A stretch of 33,631 nt of DNA, from contig NZ_DJDT01000178.1 in the NCBI RefSeq assembly GCF_002432345.1, positions 1 through 33,631 on the forward strand. The letters run 5' to 3'. The position numbers were made by a program, and so were the translations under genes. Below are positions 23,599 through 31,466 of this stretch, one piece after another (positions within the stretch are counted from its first letter, which is position 1; each line of letters begins with the position of its first letter). Under the pieces are notes generated by a model. It did not search any database, was not told where the DNA came from, and saw only the letters and a list, made by a program, of their open reading frames with translations. The stretch is from Pedobacter sp. UBA5917. Lineage in GTDB: Bacteria > Bacteroidota > Bacteroidia > Sphingobacteriales > Sphingobacteriaceae.

Positions 23599-23694
23599 AA
23601 TCCACTAATCTGCGTAATCAATTTAACAAAAACAAAATATAATATAACCACAGTTAATCGGTGCAATCCGCTAATCTGTGTAATCAAGTTTAAC
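23599..23694. repeat. Pair of direct repeats before hom
   Basis: Two copies of an about 30-base unit, AATCC(A/G)CTAATCTG(C/T)GTAATCAA and then TTTAAC, lie at 23599-23627 and 23665-23694. The second copy ends 3 bases before the hom start codon. A related TAAAGGTA/GGAAGGTTA-rich stretch lies at about 23540-23578. Confidence 0.7.
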
Positions 23695-23697
23695 ATA

Positions 23698-24942
23698 ATG
23701 AGTAAGAATTTAAAAATCGGTTTATTTGGTTTCGGCGTTGTAGGACAGGGTTTATTGGACATTATCCAGAGCCAGAACCTCAACCTGGAGATCATTAAAA
23801 TTGCGATAAAAGATCCTAGAAAAAAGCGAACCCTAAATAAAGATCTGTTTACCACCGATCGTAATGAAATACTGAACAATACAGAAATCAATACGATTGT
23901 AGAACTGATCAATGATGCCGATGCAGCCTACGAAATTGTAACCACTGCATTAAAAAACGGTAAAAATGTGGTTTCTGCCAATAAAAAAATGATCGCCACT
24001 CACTTAAAAGAATTGGTAGATCTGCAGCAGGAACATGGTACTTCCCTATTGTACGAAGGAGCGGTTTGTGGCAGTATCCCGATTATCCGTAACCTGGAAG
24101 AATACTACGACAATGAACTTTTCCACGCTTTAAGTGGCATTTTTAACGGATCATCTAATTACATCCTTTCAAAGATATTCAACGAAAACCAGGATTACGA
24201 TTCGGCATTGAAAGAAGCGCAGGATTTAGGTTTTGCAGAAACTGATCCGATTTTGGACGTGGGCGGTTATGATCCAAAATATAAGCTGGCAATTGCCACA
24301 GCGCATGCTTATGGATTGTTTGTAAACCCTGATACGATTTTAAATATCGGTATCCAGAACCTTTCGTCGCATGATATTAAATATGCTCGCGAGAAAAATT
24401 TCAAAATCAAATTGGTTCCGACGGCGCGCAAAGTAAACACAAAAGATATCGTTACTTATGTATTACCTAAACTGGTAACCAAAGACGATTTTCTCTACAA
24501 CGTAGAAAACGAATATAATGCCGTGGCTGTTCAAGCGGCTTTTGCCGACAAACAGTTTTTCTATGGTAAAGGTGCCGGTGGCCATCCTACCGGTGCGGCT
24601 GTACTTTCGGATATTGCTGCTTTACGTTACGATTACCGTTACGAGTATAAAAAATACCATTCGGAAAATGGCGTAAAACATACAGACGAAATTTTATTGG
24701 AAATCTATTTACGTTATGCCGATGAAGACCTGATCACTTTACTGGAGTTTGATAACATCAGCGAGCGTTATGCCGCAAATAGCTATAAGTATGTGGTTGG
24801 AACGGTTAAACTGGAAAGTTTGATTAAAAACCGCGATCTGCTTCTGGATAAATCCGTTTTTGTAGCCTATACCGGCCGACAGATTTACAAACAGGATCAG
24901 TTAACAGAAAATGTTTTTGCCGAAGAATTGGCAACCCTATAA
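23698..24942 (+). CDS. hom: Homoserine dehydrogenase
   Basis: A 414-residue stand-alone homoserine dehydrogenase, reducing aspartate semialdehyde to homoserine, the branch point to methionine and threonine. The nucleotide-binding loop GLFGFGVVGQG (8-18) is followed by the catalytic region with SANKKMIA (93-100), the conserved GIFNGSSNYILSKI (147-160) and AETDPILDVGGYDPKYK (180-195). The C-terminal part (about 325-414, EILLEIYLRYADEDLITLLEF) is consistent with an ACT-like regulatory domain but diverges from the classic form. It follows metX by 165 bases containing direct repeats, so it may be co-transcribed or have its own promoter. A terminator lies just downstream. Confidence 0.93.
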   Translation: MSKNLKIGLFGFGVVGQGLLDIIQSQNLNLEIIKIAIKDPRKKRTLNKDLFTTDRNEILNNTEINTIVELINDADAAYEIVTTALKNGKNVVSANKKMIATHLKELVDLQQEHGTSLLYEGAVCGSIPIIRNLEEYYDNELFHALSGIFNGSSNYILSKIFNENQDYDSALKEAQDLGFAETDPILDVGGYDPKYKLAIATAHAYGLFVNPDTILNIGIQNLSSHDIKYAREKNFKIKLVPTARKVNTKDIVTYVLPKLVTKDDFLYNVENEYNAVAVQAAFADKQFFYGKGAGGHPTGAAVLSDIAALRYDYRYEYKKYHSENGVKHTDEILLEIYLRYADEDLITLLEFDNISERYAANSYKYVVGTVKLESLIKNRDLLLDKSVFVAYTGRQIYKQDQLTENVFAEELATL

Positions 24943-24989
24943 TTTTAATTTTTAAGGTTAATTTTTTTATTTGTTTTGTTGTTAAGTAC

Positions 24990-25018
24990 AAAGGTCGGAG
25001 CGAGTCCGACCTTTTGCG
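24990..25018 (+). terminator. Intrinsic terminator of the met operon
   Basis: A 10-bp stem (AAAGGTCGGA with TCCGACCTTT) and a GCGAG loop lie 47 bases past hom. T-rich sequence follows on the plus strand only, which fits termination of hom transcripts. Confidence 0.85.
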
Positions 25019-25020
25019 TT

Positions 25021-25365
25021 TTATTTAAAATGCGCTAAAATCCTGTCGCGATCTTCGTTAGCTTTATCGTTTTTATGATAAAGCTCAATGAATATGATTT
25101 TCTTTTCTTCAGCAAAATAAGCGTAAATCAATCTCAGACCTGTATTTACACCTTTCCCTTTTAATGATTTACAGGCCATCTTTTTAATCTTAATAACACA
25201 GGTGTTTAAACCCAAATTATCAATATTAAAACTAAACGGTGGCTGTTGGTTGGGGCGCGTATTCAGAATCCCTTTTACTATTTCGAGGTCATCATTTAAT
25301 GTTCTATATTTTTTTAATAAAAATTTCAAATCCCTATTAAACTCTATCAATGAATCAAAGAGCAT
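25021..25365 (-). CDS. RelE/ParE-like toxin
   Basis: A 114-residue protein with the size and pattern of RelE/ParE-superfamily toxins: an N-terminal helix pair (SLIEFNRDLKFLLKKYRTLNDDLEIVKGIL), then the KSLKGKGVNTGLRLIYAYFAEEKKIIFIELYHKNDK strand region and a C-terminal helix (EDRDRILAHF). In this fold the basic residues and the Tyr on the sheet usually act in mRNA cleavage. The antitoxin gene lies 3 bases upstream. Activity is inferred from fold and position; it might instead be a gyrase-type (ParE) toxin. Confidence 0.82.
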   Translation of the reverse strand: MLFDSLIEFNRDLKFLLKKYRTLNDDLEIVKGILNTRPNQQPPFSFNIDNLGLNTCVIKIKKMACKSLKGKGVNTGLRLIYAYFAEEKKIIFIELYHKNDKANEDRDRILAHFK

Positions 25366-25368
25366 AGA

Positions 25369-26166
25369 CTAGTTTTCTTCTTCATCATAAACCCTTACCG
25401 AATAAGGTATTTCCCTGTAAAATGCCAATTCATAACTGATATCGTTACCAATCTCCGTTACTTCCCATGGTAGATCCTTATGGGAATAATCACTTATCGC
25501 ATTGGCAGACCAATCGCTCATTTGATCGATTACTTTATCGATTACATCCTTTTCGCTGGCTTTAAGCTTGGTTAAATTGGCTTTTTCTAAGGGTACAAAT
25601 CGTTTTTGGGGAAAGCCCCTATAATCGGTTTTGATTTTTTCAATTTGTTTCAGTTCAATCATTTGATCAATGATTGCATCTAGTTTTTGGGGAACAGGGC
25701 CATAAGGCAGTTTTTTATAATTGGCACCGGTTAAATGTTCTTCGTATAACTCGTAATAATTAAAATCAGAAAAATAAAGCAGTTTATACAGTACGGTTTC
25801 GCCAACATTTGGTTTGCCTGAGCAACGCTCTAAAATGTAAAGCAAAATATTTTTGAACTTATTTACGTTTAGAGTTGGTACAGAAATACGCTCTTCAACT
25901 ATAGCCTCATCCTGCTCCTCCGGCAGTTTAGCATGTTGTTTATTGTAAAAATCGCTTGAAACAAAATCATCCAGAGAAAAGCCCAAAATAACCGAGAGCT
26001 TTTGCATTTCGTTAAAACTAATGCCCCTGTTGCCAAGCTCAATTTGGGTTAGTGATGGACGGGAAATACCAATACTTTTTGCAAGATCATCCTGAGAGAA
26101 GCCCTTTTTTGAACGCAAATTTATAATGCGCTCACCAATTTCCTTTTTTGATAATTCATTTCCCAT
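25369..26166 (-). CDS. XRE-Panacea antitoxin
   Basis: A 265-residue protein that joins an N-terminal helix-turn-helix of the XRE type (about 5-70; GERIINLRSKKGFSQDDLAKSIG) to a C-terminal Panacea/DUF4065 domain (about 105-250) with the signature KLLYFSDF, LTGANYKKLPYGPVPQKL. Panacea domains neutralise many unrelated toxins, and here the partner is a RelE-like toxin encoded 3 bases downstream. The HTH would repress the shared promoter by binding the inverted repeat at 26172-26188. The start codon sits 4 bases after the -7 element, so the transcript is probably nearly leaderless. Confidence 0.9.
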   Translation of the reverse strand: MGNELSKKEIGERIINLRSKKGFSQDDLAKSIGISRPSLTQIELGNRGISFNEMQKLSVILGFSLDDFVSSDFYNKQHAKLPEEQDEAIVEERISVPTLNVNKFKNILLYILERCSGKPNVGETVLYKLLYFSDFNYYELYEEHLTGANYKKLPYGPVPQKLDAIIDQMIELKQIEKIKTDYRGFPQKRFVPLEKANLTKLKASEKDVIDKVIDQMSDWSANAISDYSHKDLPWEVTEIGNDISYELAFYREIPYSVRVYDEEEN

Positions 26167-26170
26167 AGCA

Positions 26171-26201
26171 CAAACATAAGAAATGTTTCAAAAACAAACA
26201 A
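26171..26201 (-). promoter_or_regulatory. Promoter of the toxin-antitoxin operon
   Basis: On the minus strand TTG (26199-26201) is followed after 20 bases by TATGTTTG (26171-26178), an exact match to the Bacteroidetes consensus. The ATG follows 4 bases later. Confidence 0.65.
26172..26188. promoter_or_regulatory. Likely operator of the antitoxin
   Basis: AAACAT-AAGAA-ATGTTT is a perfect 6-bp inverted repeat that overlaps the -7 element. The antitoxin's HTH is the obvious candidate to bind it for autoregulation. Confidence 0.55.
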
Positions 26202-26251
26202 CACCATGATTTATTTTAAAACAAATCAATATGATAACGGAATTTTAAAAA

Positions 26252-26698
26252 TTAAGGTTTTACCTTGATGTATTTTTCAATAATCACCCGGTCAACCCCG
26301 GCGGATTCAACCTTTTCAATTCCTTTCTGAATTAATGTATCCTGATGAATGGCCAGTTTAAAATTAAAGGTTTTACCTTCCCAGCTCTTGTTTTTATAAT
26401 ATTCAAGGTGCTCGGTATACTCCTCTCCTTTTAGAATAAATGTTCCGCCTCCTGCATCAAAGCTTGTGGTATCTTTCGGATCAAGGCTATGTTTCAAAAA
26501 TGCAAAATGGGTATTATTAAACATCTTGATCATTTTCAATTTCCCAGAGTAATCTGTGGTTTGGCTTGTTCCTTTATCAATGGTTGTGGCAGAAATCAAT
26601 TGCCAGGTACCTTGGATATCAAGGTCTTTTTTACTTTCATCTTTATTTGAACAGGCTGCCAACGAAAGCGCAGTAAAGAGCATTAAAATGTTTCTCAT
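26252..26698 (-). CDS. Lipocalin-like lipoprotein
   Basis: A 148-residue lipoprotein; the lipobox LAAC gives the lipidated C16. The mature part matches the small lipocalin-like domain common in Bacteroidetes: IQGTWQLISATTI at the start, KMIKMFNNTHFAFLKH, then TSFDAGGGTFILKGEEYTEHLEYY and a last strand VDRVIIEKYIKVKP. Such domains bind small hydrophobic ligands or have structural roles, and here the ligand is unknown. It begins 22 bases after the queuosine transporter stop on the same strand, so it is probably co-transcribed with it although the functions appear unrelated. Confidence 0.85.
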   Translation of the reverse strand: MRNILMLFTALSLAACSNKDESKKDLDIQGTWQLISATTIDKGTSQTTDYSGKLKMIKMFNNTHFAFLKHSLDPKDTTSFDAGGGTFILKGEEYTEHLEYYKNKSWEGKTFNFKLAIHQDTLIQKGIEKVESAGVDRVIIEKYIKVKP

Positions 26699-26720
26699 AA
26701 CGGTGTATATTTGGTTTAAA

Positions 26721-27491
26721 TTATCCTCTACCGGCCATTTTTATCAATTTATGGGCAAGGTCTTTTCCTAGATAGCCATCAATAATGGCATGCACCACAT
26801 ATAAAATAGGTGTCATTAAAATGGCTACAATAAATTTATAGGTATAGTTAACCAAACCTATAGCTGCAACCATTTGCCAGCTGTAATGGTACTGCGGATT
26901 TAAATAAAAAGCAATAAAAATGACCACAAAACTATCAATCAGTTGCGAAACCAGTGTCGAACCGGTGGCGCGTAGCCATAAAGCCCGTTCACCTGTAATC
27001 TTTTTAATGCGATGAAAAATTAAAACATCGGCAAGCTGTCCAATAATAAATGCAGTGATAGAACCTACAATAATCCACATTCCCTGTCCAAAAATCCCGG
27101 CAAATGCATTGTTCATATTAAGATCTTCCCCATTGATATTCTGATGCACCCAAAAATCGGCAGCACTTAAATGCATTGATCCCCAAACCACCAAAAAAGC
27201 AAATGCAATAAGTATTGAGGTAAGAATTGACAGGAAACGCACCTGTTTTACACCGAAATATTCATTAATAATATCCGTCATAATAAAAATAATTGGCCAC
27301 GTTAATACACCCGCCGACATTACAAATGAAAGATTAGGGACCCCGAGCAGGTTGATATCGAACTTTTTAATTCCCAATGTTTCTTCAACACTGAATAATT
27401 TAACCCCGATAAATTCTGATAATATGGCATTGGCCACAAAAAAGCTACCCAGAACGAGCAGTAAACGGCTTTCTTTAGTTTTAAAAGTCAT
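26721..27491 (-). CDS. yhhQ: Queuosine precursor transporter (YhhQ/VUT family)
   Basis: A 256-residue inner membrane protein of the VUT/YhhQ (ECF-related) family that imports queuosine precursors such as preQ0 for tRNA modification. About six hydrophobic segments are visible. Family motifs include ILSEFIGVKLF, TDIINEYFGVKQVR, IIVGSITAFIIGQLADVLIF and WLRATGSTLVSQLIDSFVVIF. No queuosine synthesis genes are in the window, so the salvage substrate is taken from family knowledge. It leads a short unit with the lipoprotein gene downstream. Confidence 0.92.
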   Translation of the reverse strand: MTFKTKESRLLLVLGSFFVANAILSEFIGVKLFSVEETLGIKKFDINLLGVPNLSFVMSAGVLTWPIIFIMTDIINEYFGVKQVRFLSILTSILIAFAFLVVWGSMHLSAADFWVHQNINGEDLNMNNAFAGIFGQGMWIIVGSITAFIIGQLADVLIFHRIKKITGERALWLRATGSTLVSQLIDSFVVIFIAFYLNPQYHYSWQMVAAIGLVNYTYKFIVAILMTPILYVVHAIIDGYLGKDLAHKLIKMAGRG

Positions 27492-27692
27492 AGGCTATAA
27501 ATCTAAAAATAAATCACAGATTTTGGTACAGGGATGATCTTATTTTTAGCAGAGATAACACAAAGATTACGCATATCTGTTACTGTAAAATTAGTTTGAA
27601 TTAAATTGGTGATTTTTACAATCGTTCGACGTTAAAAATAGGTTGGCAACTTAAATCTCCCAATCTTTGCGCCATCAAATTCCGGTAATTTC

Positions 27693-28919
27693 ATGGCTAA
27701 AAAACAACACTTTTTCTTAATACTTATTTTAGGTTCGCTGGCAGCGCTCGGTCCATTTTCCATCGATATGTACCTGCCTGGTTTTGTTGATATTGCAAAA
27801 GATTTAAAGAGCACCGAATCAACCGTAGCACTTTCTTTATCGAGCTTTTTTATCGGAATTTCGGCAGGCCAGTTATTGTATGGACCACTTTTAGATAAAT
27901 TTGGGCGGAAAAAGCCATTATATTTTGGTTTGGCCCTTTATATTTTAGCTTCGGTTTGCTGTTTGGCCGTAACCGATGTAAACCAGTTAATTGTGCTGCG
28001 TTTTGTACAGGCCATAGGAAGCTGCGCCACAGCAGTTGCTTCGGTAGCAATGGTTAGGGATCTATTTTCAGTGGAAGAAAGTCCGAAGGTATTTGCTTCG
28101 CTAATGCTGGTTATCGCAGTTTCGCCTATGCTTGCCCCTACTGCAGGTGGCTACCTGATTTCGGCCCTTGGTTGGAAATATGTGTTTGTATTTTTAGGTT
28201 TAATGGCTGTTTTAATGTTACTGGCATCTATTTTCAAGTTACCTGAAAGTTATAAACCCGATCCGAATTATTCATTAAAACCCAAACCGATTTTAACCAG
28301 TTTCTTTACCGTTTTAAAAGAACCCCAGTTTTATACTTACGCATTAATCAGTTCGATTACTTTTTCGGGTTTGTTCGCTTATGTATCTTCATCTCCACAG
28401 GTATTTATGAAGATTTATGAAGTAAGTAAAACAGGTTATGGCTGGATTTTCGCACTATTATCAGTGTCGTTTATAGGATCTAGCCAGGTAAACAGCGTGA
28501 TTTTAAAATGGTTTACGAGCAAAAAAATAGTAACCTGGGCGTTAATTGCGCAATGTATTTTCAGTTTGATATTTCTGGTTTTCGCTTTAAACAACTGGCT
28601 GGGTTTATACTCTACCATTGGTTTTATTGCCCTGTTTTTGGCCTGTTTAGGATTGATCAACCCCAATGCTGCAGCATTATCACTTGCGCCATTTACCAAA
28701 AATGCAGGTAGCGCTTCTGCTTTAATGGGTGCCTTACAGATGGGCTTAGGTGCACTGGCTTCGGTAATGGTAAGTTTGTTTAGTGAACATTCTGTAGTGC
28801 CTATGCCTTTGGTTATGACGGCAGCTGCATTTATAGCGTTATGCTGTTTATTTATTGGCAGGAGATTTATCACATCGGAAGTAGAAGCCTCTGGCGATTC
28901 AGCTGTTGCAGCACATTAA
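27693..28919 (+). CDS. Bcr/CflA-type MFS drug exporter
   Basis: A 408-residue major facilitator transporter with 12 predicted membrane segments. The DHA1 signatures are in place: SIDMYLPGFVDIAKDL in TM1, motif A as GPLLDKFGRKKPL, the TM4 VLRFVQAIGSCATAVASVAMVRDLF and motif C-like VIAVSPMLAPTAGGYLI in TM5, which together match Bcr/CflA proton-driven exporters (bicyclomycin, chloramphenicol and others). The actual substrate cannot be predicted. It is monocistronic, divergent from yhhQ, and ends before a bidirectional terminator. The start ATG at 27693 gives the short cytoplasmic N-terminus MAKKQHF. Confidence 0.93.
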   Translation: MAKKQHFFLILILGSLAALGPFSIDMYLPGFVDIAKDLKSTESTVALSLSSFFIGISAGQLLYGPLLDKFGRKKPLYFGLALYILASVCCLAVTDVNQLIVLRFVQAIGSCATAVASVAMVRDLFSVEESPKVFASLMLVIAVSPMLAPTAGGYLISALGWKYVFVFLGLMAVLMLLASIFKLPESYKPDPNYSLKPKPILTSFFTVLKEPQFYTYALISSITFSGLFAYVSSSPQVFMKIYEVSKTGYGWIFALLSVSFIGSSQVNSVILKWFTSKKIVTWALIAQCIFSLIFLVFALNNWLGLYSTIGFIALFLACLGLINPNAAALSLAPFTKNAGSASALMGALQMGLGALASVMVSLFSEHSVVPMPLVMTAAAFIALCCLFIGRRFITSEVEASGDSAVAAH

Positions 28920-28976
28920 ATAAAAGATAATATTTCTCTGTGTTTTGGTGCGTTATTTTGTTCGACCACAAAGGCA

Positions 28977-29021
28977 CTAAGACACAAAGAAGTAAAACGG
29001 GTTTGCTTCTTCATGTCTTAG
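28977..29021. terminator. Bidirectional hairpin between converging genes
   Basis: CTAAGACA (28977-28984) pairs with TGTCTTAG (29014-29021), and an inner 8-bp stem GAAGTAAA/TTTGCTTC (one wobble pair) closes on an ACGGG loop. T-rich sequence follows on the plus strand. It lies between the MFS gene and the PepSY gene. Confidence 0.65.
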
Positions 29022-29030
29022 TTTTGAGTT

Positions 29031-29714
29031 TTACGGTACGAATAGCTTGTAAATAATATAACAGATAATCGTTCCAACGGCAGCAATAATAAAACCACTT
29101 AAGCGTTTCTTTTTGATAAAGCAGATCAGGATGATGCCGGAGATGGAGACCAATGTCATCAGCACTGCTGAAATATCGATTATCCACGACCAGGCCTTGC
29201 CCGAATCCCTGCCTTTATGCAGATCGTTCATAACGGCCACGGCACCAAACCTTGTAGTAGTTAATTCGTATTTACCTGTTTCACGGTCAATAAAAGAATC
29301 GGCAAGGTAACCAGGGCCGTTAAAGGTTAAACTGATTTCGCGGTCATCGATCCTAAAATCACTCAAAGCTCCTTTTACTTCATGTTTGCTCCTGAAAAAC
29401 TCGACCAACTGTAGTTTATTGATTTTATTTGTATCAGGCTGGTTTACCCATTTTAAGTTTACCGCACCTGAATCTTTTACCACCACTTCCTTGCCCGATG
29501 TAAACCAATCGGCATGGTTTAAAGTTAAGCCCGATACAGCAAAAAACAACAGGATGGTAAAACTCACCATCGACAGGTAAATATGCAGCCAGCGCGATAA
29601 ACCAGCTAAACGCTTCTTCCCTTTGCCTTTTCCGCTATCCTTTTTTACAGGCTTTTTTCCAAGGCCACTTGGTGCAGCAACGATATTATTTTTTTGGGAT
29701 TTTTCTGTAGTCAA
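29031..29714 (-). CDS. PepSY-associated membrane protein
   Basis: A 227-residue membrane protein of the PepSY-associated TM family. After a Lys/Gly-rich cytoplasmic tail (1-36) comes a first membrane helix (about 43-66, WLHIYLSMVSFTILLFFAVSGLTL), a periplasmic PepSY-like domain (about 75-165; GPGYLADSFIDRETGKYELT), then the helix pair WIIDISAVLMTLVSISGIILICF and IIAAVGTIICYIIYKLF. The HIYLS and NDLHKG motifs carry histidines typical of the family's possible heme or electron-transfer role. The start is TTG at 29712-29714, since a stop precedes it in frame; it overlaps the ApbE-DUF2271 gene by 29 bases, suggesting coupled translation. Confidence 0.87.
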   Translation of the reverse strand: MTTEKSQKNNIVAAPSGLGKKPVKKDSGKGKGKKRLAGLSRWLHIYLSMVSFTILLFFAVSGLTLNHADWFTSGKEVVVKDSGAVNLKWVNQPDTNKINKLQLVEFFRSKHEVKGALSDFRIDDREISLTFNGPGYLADSFIDRETGKYELTTTRFGAVAVMNDLHKGRDSGKAWSWIIDISAVLMTLVSISGIILICFIKKKRLSGFIIAAVGTIICYIIYKLFVP

Positions 29715-31212
29715 GGGATGCTGAAGCTAATTCTGTATTTGGGGTTAATTCTACTTTTTGTGCCGAACCTGTAAATTTCATTTCTTTCGAAATTACCTGA
29801 TAGGTTCCGTGTTCGCGGGCTACTTCGATATAAACGGTATAAGTTCCTGCTTTTACCAGGTTTCCACTATCATCTTTTCCATCCCATGATAAACTGTATT
29901 TTCCAGGGCCACGGGTAGCAGAACTGGTTGAACTTAATTTTCCTTCTGCTCCTTTTTTAAATTCATCACCATTTGAGCGGCTCCATGATTTTAGATCAGG
30001 TAACCAACGGGGTTTATTATACCATATAGCCAGGTTACGTACCGGTGTTTTAGCGGCATCCTCAACCCAAACGGCAACAAACGGACGGCGGACACGTTTT
30101 CCATCGGTTGATTCGATATTGGCAATCTCCAAGTTTACAATCAGCTCATATTTCGTATTCCAAAGTTTATCTGCATAGCTGGTTTTATTTAAAGCAGATA
30201 CTGTTTTAGCTGAAGGTAACTCATAGGTATCCCAGGCTTTATTTTTAATTTCTTTACCGTCTTTAGTAACCAATAAATAAGCCACATCTGTTCTGTTTGC
30301 AACTGTTCGCTCAATTTCCGAAACAGATAAAACATTAAAAGAGGTAGCTAAAGCGCCTGCTTCGCTCGCATCTGGTGCAATTACCGTTGCGCTGATAATC
30401 TCTGAGGCTGGCTTTCCCGTACGTGGATCAACAATGTGCGAATACCATTTACCATTTACACTAAATCCCCTGCGATAGTTTCCACTGGTAGCTACGGCCA
30501 TATTAGAAACCTTGATGTTGGTTAGCGCATCAGCATTTTCGGCATCGGCTTTAGGGTTCGCTATTGCGATGTTTTCTGATTGGCTTCCCCTGATTACCAT
30601 ATCACCGCCAATATTTACCATTACATTTTCGATTCCTGTAGTTTGAATGGCTTTTTCTGCAGCTTTGTTAATAATGTAGCTTTTGGCGAAAGAATTTAAG
30701 GCCAAAGGCACGTCATCCAAACGGGTAACAGTTTGATTTTTTTCATCTAACAGATAATGTTTTTGTTTAACCAATGTAACTGCACTTTCCAATTCATTTG
30801 CTGATGGTAAACGGTTTTCGGCCGTAGCTTTCTTCCAAACATTACCAATCAATGCTGCTGAGGCATCAAGGGCACCATTTGTTGTTTTTTTATAGCTATC
30901 AAACAGCGCTAACACCTCGAATAACTCTGGAGAAACTTTGGTTGGCTGTTTCCCATTTCTCATCCATCTGCTAAACTCGCTCGAATTTTTGTAAGCACTT
31001 AAAATATTATCCAGCCTGTCTATTTCATTCAATGCATGCTGTTCAGCCAAATCTGCATCTGCCTGATTTGTTGTTTTAAATTTCAATTCTAAAGAAGTAC
31101 CCAGTACATTCTCATAATTGGAAACAAATGTTCTTAAAGCTTTTTTGGGGCTCACAAATGCTGAAGCAGTGATGACCAATAAAAAGATGGCGGTTAGGTG
31201 TTTAAATTTCAT
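29686..31212 (-). CDS. ApbE (FMN transferase) - DUF2271 fusion protein
   Basis: A 508-residue exported protein with two domains. A signal peptide (about 1-20) precedes an ApbE domain (about 25-335), which attaches FMN from FAD to Thr residues of partner proteins. ApbE motifs are VLGTSLELKF, VNIGGDMVIRG (199-209), SHIVDPRTGKPAS (258-270) and the metal-binding PDASEAGALATSFNVL (about 280-295). The C-terminal part (about 350-490) is DUF2271: KYELIVNLEIANIE, RPFVAVWVED, NLAIWYNKPRWLPDL, then a FlgD-like SWDGKDDSGNLVKAGTY strand pair. Usually the two are separate neighbouring genes, so the fusion is notable. The downstream PepSY gene overlaps by 29 bases. Together they suggest an envelope flavin/iron-linked redox module. 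Confidence 0.9.
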   Translation of the reverse strand: MKFKHLTAIFLLVITASAFVSPKKALRTFVSNYENVLGTSLELKFKTTNQADADLAEQHALNEIDRLDNILSAYKNSSEFSRWMRNGKQPTKVSPELFEVLALFDSYKKTTNGALDASAALIGNVWKKATAENRLPSANELESAVTLVKQKHYLLDEKNQTVTRLDDVPLALNSFAKSYIINKAAEKAIQTTGIENVMVNIGGDMVIRGSQSENIAIANPKADAENADALTNIKVSNMAVATSGNYRRGFSVNGKWYSHIVDPRTGKPASEIISATVIAPDASEAGALATSFNVLSVSEIERTVANRTDVAYLLVTKDGKEIKNKAWDTYELPSAKTVSALNKTSYADKLWNTKYELIVNLEIANIESTDGKRVRRPFVAVWVEDAAKTPVRNLAIWYNKPRWLPDLKSWSRSNGDEFKKGAEGKLSSTSSATRGPGKYSLSWDGKDDSGNLVKAGTYTVYIEVAREHGTYQVISKEMKFTGSAQKVELTPNTELASASLDYRKIPKK

Positions 31213-31466
31213 TTAGGAATTTTTGAGATTTTAATGCAAAGAAAATGGTTTATCTGGAATAATTTTAAATAAGCTGAAATTATATTTGAAATAATACAAA
31301 TTTCGGTACTGATAGATTTATTGCGCATTTGATTTATAGACATAACTCAAGGGGAAGGGTTTAATAATAATTGACTGAAAAATCATACTTCATTGCCATA
31401 TTCCATTTTAGTTTTTAGCAATCCTGTTTAGGCTTTAAGCTTTTTTTTCCTATTTTCGCTTATACG

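Noticed and set aside
28436..28873. 145-codon minus-strand ORF inside the MFS exporter gene
   Set aside because: It is antisense to membrane segments 8-12 of the exporter. Its composition mirrors that gene.
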